From positions 3,547 to 67,546 of the forward strand of contig DHCC01000003.1 in assembly GCA_002398875.1 (NCBI GenBank): a stretch of DNA of 64,000 nucleotides, given 5' to 3'. Shown here in pieces: positions 52,798 to 62,191 of the stretch; position 1 is the first letter of the stretch; every line of letters starts with the position of its first letter. The position numbers and the translations under genes are program-made. Origin of the DNA: Bacteroidales bacterium UBA4912 (GTDB lineage Bacteria; Bacteroidota; Bacteroidia; Bacteroidales; Dysgonomonadaceae). The notes below the pieces were generated by a model. It saw only the letters and a list, made by a program, of their open reading frames with translations. It was not told where the DNA came from and did not search any database.

Positions 52798-53778
52798 ATG
52801 AGTGAAATGATTATTGAACCAATTGAGAAATATGGACTTACCATAACATCGGACAGCAAAAATAAGCCAATGTTCTCAAGAATTGGAGTTGTAGGGGCAG
52901 GAAAAGAAGGTAGGAATATCATAAATTTGGCTGCCACTGCAGGAATGGAAGTTGTTTTTCAGGAAGAGTCACAGGAAAGGATAGATTACGTTTACAGACA
53001 ATTAGAGAAAGTGATGGATCATAAGATCAGCAACTGGGGACTAACTCAAGCTGAAAAGCGGATCATCATGAATCGCATAACACCCACTTTGCTATATGAA
53101 GACTTTGCCGGTTGTGATATGGTTATTGAGTGTACAAGATTTTCTGAAAGTGGACGCAGGAGTACTCCTGTAAGGAAAAATATATTCAAAAAACTGGAGG
53201 AAATACTTGACACTGATGCTATAATTGCTACAAACGGATCTGTAGTAATCATCAGTGAACTGGCATCAGAGCTTGTGCATAAAGACAGATGTGTGAGTCT
53301 TTATTTTCCTGTTTCACATCCCGACGCACGGATACTTGAGATTGTAAGCGGAATGTACACTTCTGATGAGGTTTACAGGAAGATGGAGGTTTTTACCAAA
53401 CTGATAAATTATAAGCCTCACCGGATTAATGAAAGTAATGGTAATGTGAGTATGCGTATTATGGTAAATATGCTTAATGAAGCTTGTCAGATACTACTCG
53501 AAAGGGTTTGCTCTATGGAAGATATTGAGGAGACATATACCATTATTTACGGTCAGCGCTACGGAGTTTTCAGAATGGCTGACATTATTGGTATTGAAAG
53601 ACTGGTGACCCTTATGGAAGCGATGTTTAATGAATTTGGAGAAAAGCACTATAAACCCAATCCTATTTTATGGAAACTGTATCGCTCCAATCAGCTGGGT
53701 GTAAGAACAGGTAAGGGTTTTTATATTTATGATGACAACGGAAATCCTGTTTCAATAAATAAAGCGGTGATCAACTAA
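52798..53778 (+). CDS. 3-hydroxyacyl-CoA dehydrogenase-fold protein with altered active site
   Basis: 326 residues. The NAD-binding motif GAGKEG (33-38) and the two-domain 3-hydroxyacyl-CoA dehydrogenase plan are clear, ending in GVRTGKGFYIYD. Ungapped alignment to the known active site keeps Ser148 and Glu181, but the catalytic His position is Tyr169 and the Asn position is Met219; the spacings (21, 12 and 50 residues) match the human enzyme. Normal hydride transfer with His as base is therefore doubtful. Encoded 33 bases after pta and 46 before ackA. Confidence 0.8.
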   Translation: MSEMIIEPIEKYGLTITSDSKNKPMFSRIGVVGAGKEGRNIINLAATAGMEVVFQEESQERIDYVYRQLEKVMDHKISNWGLTQAEKRIIMNRITPTLLYEDFAGCDMVIECTRFSESGRRSTPVRKNIFKKLEEILDTDAIIATNGSVVIISELASELVHKDRCVSLYFPVSHPDARILEIVSGMYTSDEVYRKMEVFTKLINYKPHRINESNGNVSMRIMVNMLNEACQILLERVCSMEDIEETYTIIYGQRYGVFRMADIIGIERLVTLMEAMFNEFGEKHYKPNPILWKLYRSNQLGVRTGKGFYIYDDNGNPVSINKAVIN

Positions 53779-53824
53779 CAGTAGTCAGAAAAACAGAAAG
53801 ATTCAAAGAAAAACAAAGACAGAA

Positions 53825-55030
53825 ATGAAGATATTGGTTTTAAATTGTGGCAGCTCATCCATCAAGTATAAACTTTTCGAAATGGAAAGTAAGGAGGTAA
53901 TAGCACAAGGTGGTATTGAAAAGATTGGTATGAAAGGTTCTTTCCTTAAGCTGACTTTGCCTGACGGGCAGAAGGTAATGCTTGAAGGAGAAATACTTGA
54001 GCATCGTGCAGGAATTGAATATATTCTGGGAGTACTGTTAAGTGAGAAATATGGCTGCATCAAATCAATCGATGAGATTAATGCTGTCGGGCACAGGGTA
54101 GTTCACGGAGGAGAAAGGTTCAACTCAAGTGTACTTATTACCGATGAAGTTATAGAAATGTTGAATGAGTGCATAGAGCTTGCACCACTTCATAATCCGC
54201 CAAATCTTAAAGGGATCTATGCTATTCAGGAGTTGCTGCCGGAGACACCTCAGGTAGGCGTTTTTGATACTGCTTTTCACCAGACAATGCCTGATTATGC
54301 ATATATGTACGGATTACCCTATTCACTTTATGAAAAATATGGAATACGGCGTTACGGGTTTCACGGAACAAGCCATCGGTATGTGTCACGCAGAGCTTGC
54401 GATTTTTTAGGTGTAAATTATGAAGAACAACGAATTATCACTGCTCATATCGGGAACGGCGGTTCTGTCACAGCCATAAAGAATGGAAAATCAATTGACA
54501 CCAGTATGGGTATGACTCCTGTTGAAGGACTTATCATGGGTACACGCTCAGGCGATGTTGACCCGGGTGTGATTTCTTACATTATGGAAAAAGAAAATAT
54601 GGGAACAAAAGGAATATCAACCCTTTTGAATAAGTTCTCAGGAATGTTAGGTATTTCAGGTGTTTCCTCGGATATGCGGGAAATTGAAGAGGCAATTGAA
54701 GGAGGCAACAAAAGAGCTATCATGGCTATGAAGACATATTCCTACAGGATTAAAAAATATGTAGGATCTTATGCAGCAGCCCTGGGAGGAGTGGATATTC
54801 TTGTATTTACAGGTGGCGTTGGTGAAAATCAAGCAAGTGCACGACAAGCTGTGTGTGAGAATATGGAATATATGGGTATTGAGTTGGATGAAGAGCTAAA
54901 TGATTCGGTACGCGCAAAAGAGGTAGTTATAAGTAAGCCCTCATCAAAGGTAAAAGTGCTTATAATACCTACTGACGAAGAGCTTACTATTGCAAGAGAT
55001 ACTGTAGAGATTTTGAATCAGGTAAATTAG
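53825..55030 (+). CDS. ackA: Acetate kinase
   Basis: Makes ATP from acetyl phosphate. 401 residues. ASKHA motifs: LVLNCGSSSIKYKLF (1-17), VGHRVVHGGERF, RYGFHGTSHRYVSRRA, TAHIGNGGSVTAIKNGKSIDTSMG and VFTGGVGENQASAR. With pta it forms the substrate-level phosphorylation branch typical of a fermentative anaerobe. Confidence 0.96.
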   Translation: MKILVLNCGSSSIKYKLFEMESKEVIAQGGIEKIGMKGSFLKLTLPDGQKVMLEGEILEHRAGIEYILGVLLSEKYGCIKSIDEINAVGHRVVHGGERFNSSVLITDEVIEMLNECIELAPLHNPPNLKGIYAIQELLPETPQVGVFDTAFHQTMPDYAYMYGLPYSLYEKYGIRRYGFHGTSHRYVSRRACDFLGVNYEEQRIITAHIGNGGSVTAIKNGKSIDTSMGMTPVEGLIMGTRSGDVDPGVISYIMEKENMGTKGISTLLNKFSGMLGISGVSSDMREIEEAIEGGNKRAIMAMKTYSYRIKKYVGSYAAALGGVDILVFTGGVGENQASARQAVCENMEYMGIELDEELNDSVRAKEVVISKPSSKVKVLIIPTDEELTIARDTVEILNQVN

Positions 55031-55044
55031 TTGTTCACGCCTAT

Positions 55045-55227
55045 TCAATCTTCTATGTATTCAATTTCTTCAGATGCATGCAAATTGATGTTCTCAGAAT
55101 CCGAAGCAAGTTTATTTGACTGAAAATCATACGGGAATTGCGTATTTACTTTTACAGACTCATCCTGAACCTTCTGGATGGGTCTGTACTCATTTTTAGG
55201 TAATATCAAATCTTGTTCCGGATTCAA
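55045..55227 (-). CDS. Small hypothetical protein (doubtful)
   Basis: 60 codons, acidic and hydrophilic (QDLILPKNEYRPIQKV, SEEIEYIED end). It has a protein-like composition and fills most of the gap between ackA and the esterase, but shows no signal, domain or promoter. It may be a real small protein, a fragment of a larger one, or chance. Confidence 0.3.
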   Translation of the reverse strand: MNPEQDLILPKNEYRPIQKVQDESVKVNTQFPYDFQSNKLASDSENINLHASEEIEYIED

Positions 55228-55278
55228 TCATGGAGGTCTGTTGGTTGTAATTAAAAAGAGTAGATCAAAAAACTACTA

Positions 55279-56145
55279 TTATTCTACCATCTTAATATCC
55301 CTCAGCCAGGAAATCACCCTGTGGGGCCACTCGTTTACTGTGTGCCCGGTATTTCTGGCTCCGTATCCATGTCCTCCAGATGGATACAGGTGCATAGCAA
55401 CAGGCACTTTGGCTTGTTTTAGTGCGTAATAGTAAAAGATACTACTATCAATATAACTATTGTCGTCTTGTGTCTGTATTAAAATTGTTGGTGGTGTATT
55501 TTCATCCACTTTCAATTCAGGAGAAATTGAGAAATTATCCGCCGAAAGATAAGCAGGGTAGATCAGTGCCGTGAAATCGGGACGAAGACTTACATCATCA
55601 TTATTATCTATTCTTGGATATGTGCGTTCACTGTAATTTGTGCTGGCAACAGCCGACAAGTGTGCTCCGGCTGAGAACCCAAGAACTCCTATCTTATCAG
55701 GATTTAAATTCCACTCTTCTGCATGAGATCGTGTATAGGCAATTGCCCGCTGAACATCCTGCAATGGTGCCTCATGTTTCTCTAATCCAGCGCGTCGAGG
55801 CACACGGTATTTCACAAGAACACAATTTATACCATAACTATTGAAACGTTTACAAATCTCTGTTCCCTCAAGATTATATGCAAGAATATTATATCCTCCG
55901 CCAGGATTAACAATTATTGTTACTCCTGAATTATTATCAGCTGGAGCAGGATAAAATGTCAGGGTAGGTTCACTTACATCGGTTATCCGCAGCACAGGGC
56001 AACCTGCCACTTTGTTGCCCGTGAGATCATCTTTCTGCTTCATTTTCACTGTCTCACCCGGCGCACCCTGTGGAAACAGAACTATCTGTGACTGTAAAGA
56101 CATTATTGAAACAATAAATAATAGTATAAAAAGTGTCTGTTTCAT
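55279..56145 (-). CDS. Secreted alpha/beta hydrolase (acetyl-esterase type)
   Basis: 288 residues with a signal peptide to about residue 19 (MSLQSQ). Alpha/beta-hydrolase motifs: oxyanion HGGG-like NPGGGYNILAY, nucleophile Ser in LGFSAGAHLS, Asp in IQTQDDNSYID and His in YPSGGHGYG. It resembles BD-FAE/Axe-like esterases that deacetylate plant glycans or other esters; substrate unknown. Starts 4 bases after the small membrane-protein gene. Confidence 0.88.
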   Translation of the reverse strand: MKQTLFILLFIVSIMSLQSQIVLFPQGAPGETVKMKQKDDLTGNKVAGCPVLRITDVSEPTLTFYPAPADNNSGVTIIVNPGGGYNILAYNLEGTEICKRFNSYGINCVLVKYRVPRRAGLEKHEAPLQDVQRAIAYTRSHAEEWNLNPDKIGVLGFSAGAHLSAVASTNYSERTYPRIDNNDDVSLRPDFTALIYPAYLSADNFSISPELKVDENTPPTILIQTQDDNSYIDSSIFYYYALKQAKVPVAMHLYPSGGHGYGARNTGHTVNEWPHRVISWLRDIKMVE

Positions 56146-56148
56146 AGT

Positions 56149-56391
56149 TTATTTTTTGAATAACTGCACCATTTTTTTTATCAGAAATATAATAAATCTA
56201 ACAAATATAACAACAAAATATATTGATAGTGTTATAATCAATACATATCCTATCTGTGTAAATATTTCGTACCATGGCGTTTTAAACTTTATGATAGCGA
56301 AAATGTTAGTTATAAATGCTATTGCAAAACTTATTACAAAAATTAAAACTTCCTTCTTTAATCTCTTTGATGAAATAACCAGTTCTTTCAT
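56149..56391 (-). CDS. Small two-helix membrane protein, unknown function
   Basis: 80 residues: basic N-terminus (KRLKKE), hydrophobic helix at about 14-33, a loop with KFKTPWYEIF, a second helix at about 45-70 and a basic end (KKMVQLFKK). No family recognised with certainty. It is tightly spaced (3 bases before the esterase, 19 after the Gfo/Idh gene), which supports it as a real gene of that operon. Confidence 0.7.
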   Translation of the reverse strand: MKELVISSKRLKKEVLIFVISFAIAFITNIFAIIKFKTPWYEIFTQIGYVLIITLSIYFVVIFVRFIIFLIKKMVQLFKK

Positions 56392-56410
56392 TTGAATTTA
56401 CTATTTTTTA

Positions 56411-57742
56411 TTACGAAAATTTCATGTATGGTATCTTGTACTCCTCGGGATAGTAAAGCTTCTCACCCCTTTTCATAGCCTCATTGCCAAGCAGAGCTAA
56501 TGTTGTAGCCTGATATGCTTCTTCAACAATATTTTCACCCTGCTCACCTGTGATGCAGGCTTGACAGAAAGAAGAGAGTATTTCATCTGAGCCATCATTT
56601 AGTGCACCTATCATAGATTGTCCTTCTGTCACACTAAAAGCACCTTCTACAATATTATGAGGAATATATTTCTGTTTTGTTTCGGGACGCCAGCTGGCAG
56701 CAGCTCCCGGTACAGAAGCATATACTTTATTGCCGATTTCACCAATCAGTTGTTCGATCCCTGATTTATTGCCTACTTCATTTTCAAGATAATACATGCC
56801 GGATGCAAGGTTCATAGTTCCCTTACTACCCAGTATCTGTTCTTCCATACCGTTATACATGTTCGCTATCAAAGATTCGTAATTAATTTTTACACCATCC
56901 GAAAATTGATAAACAAGATTGACGCTGTCATAAACCTCTCTGCCATCTTTCCAATAAACGATATCTCCCATTCCTACCACAGATTCAGGAGCAAACTTCT
57001 TTGCCCAACAGCAAACTTCGAGCTGATGTGATGCCAGCTCGGTCATCAATCCCACGGAATAATCCCAATACAGCCTCCAGTTGATTTTACGTTCTAATTC
57101 GGGTGAAGGAACGGGTCTGCGCCAATCGTGGTTTCTAAACCAATAGCATCTTTCACCGACAACATCTCCGATAAGACCGGAATGAATCATCTGCATCCCC
57201 TTAAGATACTTCTCATCAAACATTCTCTGCATACAGATATATAAAACCTGACTGGTGTTCTGGTATGCATCGTAAACCTGCTTACACTCATCAAGAGTGA
57301 GAGCCATCGACTTCTCACAATATACATGCTTGCCAGCAGCTAGTCCGTCAAGTGTCATTTGAGCGTGAAGATAAAGAGGAGTAGAGATAATTACTCCATC
57401 AACTTCTTTTGATTCAAGCAGTTTTCTGTAATCTGTATATGTTTTAGCTGTGGGACAAATCTCTGTTGCTGCTTGTAGATTTGGTGCATAATCATCACAT
57501 AATGCAACAACTTCTGCATGTTCAATAGCCATAACAGCATGAAGATTGTACTGTCCCCTGGATCCGGTTCCTATAAATCCAATACGGGCTTTCTCATTTT
57601 TTATTTCCTTTGCTTTATCGGGTGTAAATGATTGCAACCATGGAGTAGTTGCCAATAATGCTGCACCCCCGGATATATATCCTAAGTCTTTAATAAATTG
57701 TCGCAGACTTTTGTCCACTTCTTTTTGTTTTTTCATTGACAT
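56411..57742 (-). CDS. Gfo/Idh/MocA-family oxidoreductase (exported-type)
   Basis: 443 residues. After an N-terminal export-like segment (about 1-40) a Rossmann fold starts: ARIGFIGTGSRGQYN. EKS in VYCEKSMALT stands where most members have EKP. RNHDWRRPVP and NWRLYWDYSVGLMTELASHQ are typical of the Bacteroidetes subgroup related to GH109. Members with a Tat signal usually have RRxFLK; here the motif reads SLRQFIKDLGY, with one Arg. Likely acts on sugars with bound NAD, possibly as a glycosidase. Eight bases after ApbE. Confidence 0.85.
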   Translation of the reverse strand: MSMKKQKEVDKSLRQFIKDLGYISGGAALLATTPWLQSFTPDKAKEIKNEKARIGFIGTGSRGQYNLHAVMAIEHAEVVALCDDYAPNLQAATEICPTAKTYTDYRKLLESKEVDGVIISTPLYLHAQMTLDGLAAGKHVYCEKSMALTLDECKQVYDAYQNTSQVLYICMQRMFDEKYLKGMQMIHSGLIGDVVGERCYWFRNHDWRRPVPSPELERKINWRLYWDYSVGLMTELASHQLEVCCWAKKFAPESVVGMGDIVYWKDGREVYDSVNLVYQFSDGVKINYESLIANMYNGMEEQILGSKGTMNLASGMYYLENEVGNKSGIEQLIGEIGNKVYASVPGAAASWRPETKQKYIPHNIVEGAFSVTEGQSMIGALNDGSDEILSSFCQACITGEQGENIVEEAYQATTLALLGNEAMKRGEKLYYPEEYKIPYMKFS

Positions 57743-57750
57743 AATAAATA

Positions 57751-58581
57751 CTACAGTTTATATTCTTTTATATTCAGAATATTAAAATTCTCTTTTATTT
57801 GTTTTTTTTCTTGTTCATTTGCTATCATTAAAGCGGTTGACAACACTTCAGCTTCAAGAGGATTATCTGAAATAACAGATACCATCCTGGGCTCTGATAT
57901 TGATTGCCCTGATTTGGGCGCAACAATATGTCCGCCATATGTTGGTGTATTACCTGATATAGACAAAGCGGTATCTCTTAAAGACAATTCGTCTATAATT
58001 TGGTCCTTATTGTATGGGTTTTCAATTGTCACTTTCCAATCATCTCCATAAGGGTGGTGCCCGAGTCCGAGTATTGAACTATTCCCGAAATCTACATAAG
58101 AGCAATCTATTTTAGATTCAACAAGAATAGATTTTATCTTATTAAGAGCATAACCTTTTCCATATCCGCCGAAATCAATTTGTATGCCGGGATGAGCAAA
58201 AGTAATTGATTTGTCATACTCCGAAAACTTTACAGAGTCGAAATCCTTCAATGTTATATCAAACAGTCCTAAAGTATGTTGATGGTAATACTTGCAACTA
58301 TTTAAAATATGCCACATCTCATCCGTGACAATCACAGACACAGATGCTGCTTTTGAGTTTATCCTTGAAGTTTCGCTTAGTTTATCAAAACGATTTAATA
58401 GATTGTTTAGTCGCTTTAATTCTGACTCGATAGTATACCAAACTGACTCTGATTGTATTTTATCTTTTCCCACTATAACAATATCAAACCGTGTTCCCAT
58501 TATATTCTTTAAGGAACCATGGAACAGGTGTGACTTTTCATAATAGGAAAATTTTCCTGATTCAAACTCGTTCATTAACAA
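57751..58581 (-). CDS. apbE: FAD:protein FMN transferase (ApbE-like)
   Basis: 276 residues. ApbE attaches FMN to Thr/Ser of target flavoproteins. Motifs: MGTRFDIVIVGK, LNRFDKLSETSRIN, IDFGGYGKGYALN, FGNSSILGLG, and SISGNTPTYGGHIVAPKSGQ (usually HIiDPrTG). No lipobox is seen, unlike many ApbE lipoproteins, so it may act in the cytosol. The target is unknown; the downstream oxidoreductase is not a known substrate. First gene of the minus-strand four-gene unit. Confidence 0.85.
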   Translation of the reverse strand: MLMNEFESGKFSYYEKSHLFHGSLKNIMGTRFDIVIVGKDKIQSESVWYTIESELKRLNNLLNRFDKLSETSRINSKAASVSVIVTDEMWHILNSCKYYHQHTLGLFDITLKDFDSVKFSEYDKSITFAHPGIQIDFGGYGKGYALNKIKSILVESKIDCSYVDFGNSSILGLGHHPYGDDWKVTIENPYNKDQIIDELSLRDTALSISGNTPTYGGHIVAPKSGQSISEPRMVSVISDNPLEAEVLSTALMIANEQEKKQIKENFNILNIKEYKL

Positions 58582-58639
58582 ATAACTATTTCACAGCTAG
58601 TTAGTGACTCCATGAAATCACTCTGTGTTGGCACAGCTG

Positions 58640-58647
58640 CAAATATA
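58640..58647 (-). promoter_or_regulatory. -7 element (TATATTTG) for the apbE operon
   Basis: Exact TAnnTTTG on the minus strand, 59 bases before the ATG. The leader contains a small hairpin (CTGTG TTGG CACAG). Confidence 0.45.
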
Positions 58648-58786
58648 GTATTTATTTCATCTTGTTCCTTTAAGGACGCTGACAATGTTATCAGTTAAAA
58701 CATAAATTTAACTTAAATAAACCATTTTGTATAAGGAATATTTTGTCAGTCTATATATAATATACTGTTTATAACATTCAAATAAT

Positions 58787-58794
58787 TATCTTTG
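58787..58794 (+). promoter_or_regulatory. -7 element (TATCTTTG) for cydDC
   Basis: Exact TAnnTTTG, 66 bases before the first ABC transporter ATG. Confidence 0.5.
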
Positions 58795-58860
58795 CTTTTT
58801 ACATGAACCAAACGGTTATGTATTTTCAGATGAATATCATTTAAAAATTACAGGCTAAAA

Positions 58861-60516
58861 ATGAGTAAAAAACAGTTGAGTGCTTCCGCATGGCTCGGTA
58901 AAAAGATGGCATGCGCTCGCAGCTTTTATGTAACTGCTTCGGTATTCACCCTCTTAAGTGCAGGGTGTTTCGTAGTATTTAGCCTGTACTTATCTGAATT
59001 TGCAGCTTCGTGGCTCGACGATGGTATAATTGCTCCCAAAACGTTAATTTTAGCATCTGTTTTCCTTGCAGGCAGATACTTTTTCGCACACCTCGAATCG
59101 AGAAGTAACTACAACGCAGGAAACGCAATAGTGGCCGACATCAAGAAGGAGCTGTACCCTATTCTATTATTGGATAGTAAGCTAAACTCCACCGATAGCG
59201 CATTATATTTAACAAGGATCAGTGATGATTTAAGACCCTATTTCGCCTTCTTTGTCCCCTATTCTCTAGCTACAGCTATTGTGAGCATATTATTATTGGT
59301 GATATGCTTTATTGTTGAAAAATGGGTTGCACTAATACTGCTGATATCCCTACTGGTTATCCCAATACAGATGGCCGTAATTGGGATAGGTGCAGAAGCA
59401 ATTCATAAAAAACACACGCAGCTGTTTTTGAAGTACTCTGCCGTGTTTTATAACAGACTGAAAACCATAGCAGAGACAGTCAATCTGGATAACTTCAATC
59501 CTCAATATCGATTTCTGTCACGTAAGAGTGATGAACTGAATAAAGCAACTACCAATGTGATGAGGGTTGCAATACTATCTTCTGCTGTTCTTGAACTCTT
59601 TGTAACTATTGCAATTGCCGCTATTGCCATTTATCTGGGAATGAGCCTGATGGGAATTATGAATGGTCCAAATTACGGTAAGGGCTACGATTTTGGCACT
59701 TCACTGTTTCTTCTTACTATAACACCATACTTTTTCTTTTACATCCGCAAGTTTGTAAGTGCTTATCACGACCGCAATAAGGCACTGGCTTCTGCTGAAC
59801 TTCTGATGCCTCTGCTTGAGGGAGAGAGTGAACTATCTTTTGCTGATCTGGATGAGCCCTATAACAACATATCAGTCAGCCACCTCAACTTCTCCTATCC
59901 TGATTCACCGGTGAAAGTTTTACACAACATTCATCAGGATTTCCCAAAAAAAGGACTTGTTCTGGTGAAAGGTATATCCGGTTCGGGTAAATCAACACTG
60001 CTGAAAATATGTACCGGTAGTCTTTCTGTTGAAGAAGGAACTGTTTCTGTGAATGGCAGGGACAACGAATGGTCTAAACAATGGCTGAATGCCAACACCT
60101 CATATATGAATCAGTTTCCTTTTATTTTTGACGGTTCTCTTCGGTATAACGTGTTCCTGAGAAATGTTAGTGAAAAGGGGATTGAAGAGAGGATTGATTA
60201 TCCCAAATTTTTGAATCGAATTCTCTCGAAAAAGGAGGATGGATGGGATACCGAATTGAGTCACAATGGAGTGCAACTGTCAGGCGGTGAGCGCCAATTG
60301 GTCACTCTTGCCAGAATGTCGCTACATCCTAGGCCTGTGGCTATTCTGGATGAACCGACAGCCAATCTTGATTCGGAAACGGTTGAAGTAATTATATCAG
60401 AGATAGTGAAAATGGCACAGGACAGACTGGTTATAGTTGCTTCTCACGAGCAGCGTTTTGAGTTGGTTGCCGACGATATTGTTAACCTAAACTGGGGGGA
60501 ACAGATGTATGCGTGA
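58861..60516 (+). CDS. cydD: CydD-like ABC transporter half
   Basis: 551 residues: six-helix membrane domain (about 20-320) and ABC ATPase (about 330-551) with Walker A KGISGSGKSTLLK, signature LSGGERQLVTLA and Walker B VAILDEPTAN. CydDC exports cysteine/glutathione to the periplasm and is needed for cytochrome bd assembly. The call is by family resemblance and the tandem arrangement; cydAB is not in this window. Overlaps the next gene by 8 bases. Confidence 0.75.
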   Translation: MSKKQLSASAWLGKKMACARSFYVTASVFTLLSAGCFVVFSLYLSEFAASWLDDGIIAPKTLILASVFLAGRYFFAHLESRSNYNAGNAIVADIKKELYPILLLDSKLNSTDSALYLTRISDDLRPYFAFFVPYSLATAIVSILLLVICFIVEKWVALILLISLLVIPIQMAVIGIGAEAIHKKHTQLFLKYSAVFYNRLKTIAETVNLDNFNPQYRFLSRKSDELNKATTNVMRVAILSSAVLELFVTIAIAAIAIYLGMSLMGIMNGPNYGKGYDFGTSLFLLTITPYFFFYIRKFVSAYHDRNKALASAELLMPLLEGESELSFADLDEPYNNISVSHLNFSYPDSPVKVLHNIHQDFPKKGLVLVKGISGSGKSTLLKICTGSLSVEEGTVSVNGRDNEWSKQWLNANTSYMNQFPFIFDGSLRYNVFLRNVSEKGIEERIDYPKFLNRILSKKEDGWDTELSHNGVQLSGGERQLVTLARMSLHPRPVAILDEPTANLDSETVEVIISEIVKMAQDRLVIVASHEQRFELVADDIVNLNWGEQMYA

Positions 60517-62122
60517 TTTTATTATGACATATATCGTTAAACCTTTTAGTGGTAAGTGGTGGAAAGGTTTTTTGTTGCTTGCTCTATGGACAGTGGCTTT
60601 TGTTGCTTTACCCTCTATTTCGGGATGGTTTCTGGCGATATGCAGCGTTGTATTTGTCACTGCAAACACAACTTTCTCATATCTTATCCCATCTGCAATT
60701 ATACGATTGTTATCACTTTTACGTACAGCAACACGTTATTTCGAACGATTAGAAAATCATAAAACTACACTAAGTGTGCAACAAAGGCTGCAGTTAAAAA
60801 TATTTAGGTCGGTGGCCGGTTTACCCTATTTCAAAAAGCAAGTTAACAACAATTCATCTTTGCTTGAGAATAGTACTCACGGAGTTGATCAGATACTTAA
60901 CCATATACTACTTTGGTTGTTGCCTTTTTCGGCATTGCTTCTGACAATAACTGTCTATTTTATCTTTCTTTCTATTTTTTCGGGAGTGATAGCGGTTGAG
61001 TTTCTTATATCCGCATCTATTCTGCTGTTTCTGGCTCCTCAGTTCACATTTAGAAAAAACAGGATTTTAAACAGTCAACTGAAATCTCTTCGTGAAGAAA
61101 ATCATCAGGCTCTTATTCAAAGTTTCAGGGGAAGAATAGAGATATCAAAAAATAACCTGGAAAAGAAGGCGATTGCCTCACACGAAAAGATGAGAGTGGA
61201 GATTGAAAGGATAGAGAAGAAGCTTCAGTTCAACTCTTTCTACCTGCAACTAATTGCTGGGCTGGGATTCAGCTATGTAGGCGCTTTTCTGCTCTGGAGC
61301 TCAAGTAATCAGGGATTGGATGCACCACTTGCCATTGGAATATTTTTCGGGATCATGGCTCAAGCAGAGCTTTCAGAGATGCTATTTTCAGGAAAATCAG
61401 AGAAGAGCAGTGTGGAACAGCAGATAAAAGACATGGAATTATTGTTTAAAAAAGGCGATAAGTCTCATGAAATAGTATCAGAAGAAGGTGTGACAGTAAA
61501 TTCTCCGTTGGAACAATTGATAATAAAAGATATAAAGGCAATAATACCAGGGACCCCGATAAATGTGGGGTCTGTTTCTGTTGATATCAGAAAAGGTGAA
61601 TGGGTAGCACTATATGGCGAAACAGGTAAAGGTAAAAGCACACTGCTGAACAGTCTGTTTTATCCGGAATACAGGGAGCAAGGCACGTTAATATGGAATA
61701 AAGATGAGACTTTACCTCATCTGCCTGTACCGGAATCGATTTATGTGACTCAGAAAGCTTACCTGCTGACCGGCACTCTGCGTGAGAATTTTGAAGGTTT
61801 CGAGGATGGAGAGATTGATAAGGTATTGAATATTGTGGATCTGACTTTGTGGCGCACCTCTCTGCCTGATGGCTTAGACAGCTGGATTGGCGAGAATGGG
61901 GAAACATTGAGCGGTGGCCAGAGAAAGAAATTACTGCTTGCACAGGCTCTTCTTAAGCAACCACAACTGCTGGTGGTGGATGAGCCTACAGCAGGTATCA
62001 GCACTGAAAATGCGATTGAGATATTTAATAATATCCGTTTACATCATCCCGAGACATCTATCCTGATGGCAACTCATAATAGAGAGTTTGAGACAGTTGC
62101 AGATAAGGTTATAAAGATATAG
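60509..62122 (+). CDS. cydC: CydC-like ABC transporter half
   Basis: 537 residues: membrane domain (about 10-310), then ATPase with Walker A YGETGKGKSTLL, signature LSGGQRKKLLLAQ and Walker B LLVVDEPTAG. An ATG at codon 6 (60524) is an alternative start. It should form a heterodimer with the upstream half. Its acidic linker (about 310-350) is long. A different heterodimeric exporter cannot be excluded. Confidence 0.75.
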   Translation: MRDFIMTYIVKPFSGKWWKGFLLLALWTVAFVALPSISGWFLAICSVVFVTANTTFSYLIPSAIIRLLSLLRTATRYFERLENHKTTLSVQQRLQLKIFRSVAGLPYFKKQVNNNSSLLENSTHGVDQILNHILLWLLPFSALLLTITVYFIFLSIFSGVIAVEFLISASILLFLAPQFTFRKNRILNSQLKSLREENHQALIQSFRGRIEISKNNLEKKAIASHEKMRVEIERIEKKLQFNSFYLQLIAGLGFSYVGAFLLWSSSNQGLDAPLAIGIFFGIMAQAELSEMLFSGKSEKSSVEQQIKDMELLFKKGDKSHEIVSEEGVTVNSPLEQLIIKDIKAIIPGTPINVGSVSVDIRKGEWVALYGETGKGKSTLLNSLFYPEYREQGTLIWNKDETLPHLPVPESIYVTQKAYLLTGTLRENFEGFEDGEIDKVLNIVDLTLWRTSLPDGLDSWIGENGETLSGGQRKKLLLAQALLKQPQLLVVDEPTAGISTENAIEIFNNIRLHHPETSILMATHNREFETVADKVIKI

Positions 62123-62146
62123 TGTGAACATTTTAATTTAATTACG

Positions 62147-62154
62147 TACATTTG
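62147..62154 (+). promoter_or_regulatory. -7 element (TACATTTG) for aspS
   Basis: Exact TAnnTTTG, 38 bases before the aspS ATG. Confidence 0.5.
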
Positions 62155-62191
62155 CAGTAGAATTTTTAACGTAAAACAACGAAAATCATAT

